From Burkholderiales bacterium (GTDB taxonomy: Bacteria; Pseudomonadota; Gammaproteobacteria; Burkholderiales; Burkholderiaceae_C): 35,841 nt of DNA. The notes under the pieces were generated by a model that worked only from the letters and a program-made list of their open reading frames with translations, was not told the DNA's origin and ran no database searches. The stretch's first letter is position 1, and every line of letters starts with the position of its first letter. The stretch spans positions 1 through 35,841 of the forward strand of contig RXJV01000068.1 of NCBI GenBank assembly GCA_003963075.1, read 5' to 3'. Position numbers and translations under genes: made by a program. This document shows positions 34,717 through 35,841 of the stretch, one piece after another.

Positions 34717-35841
34717 ATGGAAGCAAATTCCCCGCTGACCGCGCTCGACGACGCCGGCCTGCTGCGCACCCAGGCGCTGATCAACGGCGAATGGGTGGCT
34801 GGTGCGGCCAGCTTTGCCGTAACCGACCCGGCCACCGGCCGCGAACTGGCCCAGGTGGCCAACCTGGGCCGCACCGAGACCGAGGCTGCGATCGCCGCCG
34901 CCGCCAATGCCCTGAACGCCTGGCGGTCCAAGCCGGCCAAGGAGCGCGCTGCCGTGCTGCTGCGATGGCAGCAGTTGCTGGTGAAGCATGCCGACGACCT
35001 GGCACGGCTGATGACCGCCGAACAGGGCAAGCCGCTGGCCGAGGCCCGCGGTGAGGTGATTTACGGGGCGAGCTTCCTGGATTGGTTTGCCGAGGAGGGC
35101 AAGCGGGTCTACGGCGAGACGATTCCCACCACCGACCCGACCAAGCGCTACCTTGTGATCAAGCAGGCCGTGGGTGTCTGTGCGGCGATCACGCCGTGGA
35201 ACTTCCCGCTGGCGATGATCACGCGCAAGGTCGCGCCGGCGCTCGCTGCGGGCTGCCCGGTCATCATCAAACCCGCCGAAGCCACGCCGCTGACCGCCCT
35301 GGCCGTGGCCGAGCTGGCCCAGCGCGCCGGCATGCCGTCCGGCGTGCTGAACGTGTTGACGGCCGATGCCACGCAGTCCATCGAAATCGGCCGCATCCTC
35401 TGCGAGAGCGAGGTCGTCAAACATCTGTCCTTCACCGGCAGCACCGAGGTCGGCCGGATCCTGATGAAGCAGTGCGCGCCGACGATCAAGAAGCTCAGCC
35501 TGGAACTGGGCGGCAACGCGCCCTTCATCGTGTTTGACGACGCAGATCTCGATTCGGCCGTCGAAGGCGCCATCACCAGCAAGTACCGCAATGCCGGCCA
35601 GACCTGCGTCTGCGCCAACCGCATCTATGTGCAGGCAGGCGTCTACGACGCCTTCCTGGAGAAGTTTGCGGCCCGGGTTGCGGCACTGAAGACGGGCAAC
35701 GGCTTCGAGGCGGGCATCCACGTCGGCCCGCTGATCGACGAGCAGGCGTTGCAGAAGGTGGAGACCCATGTCGCCGACGCCATTGCACTCGGCGCCAAGC
35801 TGCTGGCCGGCGGCAAGCGCATCGAAGGCGCCGGCGGCAGC
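34717..35841 (+). CDS. gabD: Succinate-semialdehyde dehydrogenase GabD (3' end outside window)
   Basis: NAD(P)-dependent aldehyde dehydrogenase converting succinate semialdehyde to succinate, the last step of GABA degradation. The frame is open from the ATG at 34717 to the window end: 375 residues of a usual 480-490. GGAG (34705-34708) precedes the start. Family features: NGEWVAGA near the N-terminus, cofactor region [31 protein letters not shown], general-base glutamate in [20 protein letters not shown] (about E263), and catalytic C297 in [13 protein letters not shown]. The Cys-Val-Cys pair is characteristic of GabD-type enzymes. Related aldehyde dehydrogenases (glutarate semialdehyde, DavD) share these motifs, so the exact substrate is likely but not proven. 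Divergent from alaS. Confidence 0.92.
   Translation, partial: MEANSPLTALDDAGLLRTQALINGEWVAGAASFAVTDPATGRELAQVANLGRTETEAAIAAAANALNAWRSKPAKERAAVLLRWQQLLVKHADDLARLMTAEQGKPLAEARGEVIYGASFLDWFAEEGKRVYGETIPTTDPTKRYLVIKQAVGVCAAITPWNFPLAMITRKVAPALAAGCPVIIKPAEATPLTALAVAELAQRAGMPSGVLNVLTADATQSIEIGRILCESEVVKHLSFTGSTEVGRILMKQCAPTIKKLSLELGGNAPFIVFDDADLDSAVEGAITSKYRNAGQTCVCANRIYVQAGVYDAFLEKFAARVAALKTGNGFEAGIHVGPLIDEQALQKVETHVADAIALGAKLLAGGKRIEGAGGS

Overview
The window reads as chromosomal DNA of a high-GC betaproteobacterium of the order Burkholderiales, most likely the Rubrivivax/Roseateles/Leptothrix/Methylibium side. This rests on base composition, protein character (Ala/Pro-rich linkers), a PEP-CTERM exported protein and a REP-like intergenic element of a type familiar from that group. 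It is inference, not a database match. No tRNA, rRNA, CRISPR array, insertion sequence or phage gene was seen.

Bases 1-6532 (all +) hold the late flagellar genes: the 3' end of one flagellin gene, a complete second flagellin gene, the filament cap gene fliD, the export chaperone genes fliS and fliT, a YcgR-type PilZ flagellar brake gene and, coupled to it by a 4-base overlap, a type IV pilin-like (GspH/FimT) prepilin gene. Good sigma-28 promoter matches precede fliD and fliS.

Bases 6556-18258 hold the basal body, switch and export genes. fliE lies alone on the minus strand, divergent from fliF. fliFGHIJK (7030-13771) and fliLMNOPQR (13898-18258) look like two adjacent operons. The fliE/fliF and fliK/fliL gaps share the same 10-base palindrome. 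A REP-like element separates fliN from fliO. A bidirectional terminator closes the region. flhB, flhA, flhF and the rod/hook (flg) genes are not in the window.

Bases 18405-25843 are all minus strand: a PEP-CTERM protein gene, a four-gene ABC export operon (membrane fusion adaptor, ATPase, two FtsX-type permeases), and a NarL-type two-component pair whose kinase carries an N-terminal receiver domain.

Bases 26039-31922 (+) hold a chemotaxis operon: a short CheZ-like phosphatase gene, cheY, cheA, cheW and a transmembrane chemoreceptor gene whose product ends in DWETF, a CheR/CheB tether. Signals sensed by the receptor pass through CheW-CheA to CheY, which binds FliM in the switch encoded upstream; the CheZ-like protein would end the signal. 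A palindromic terminator lies between this operon and the convergent housekeeping gene alaS (-). The window ends inside gabD (+), succinate-semialdehyde dehydrogenase.
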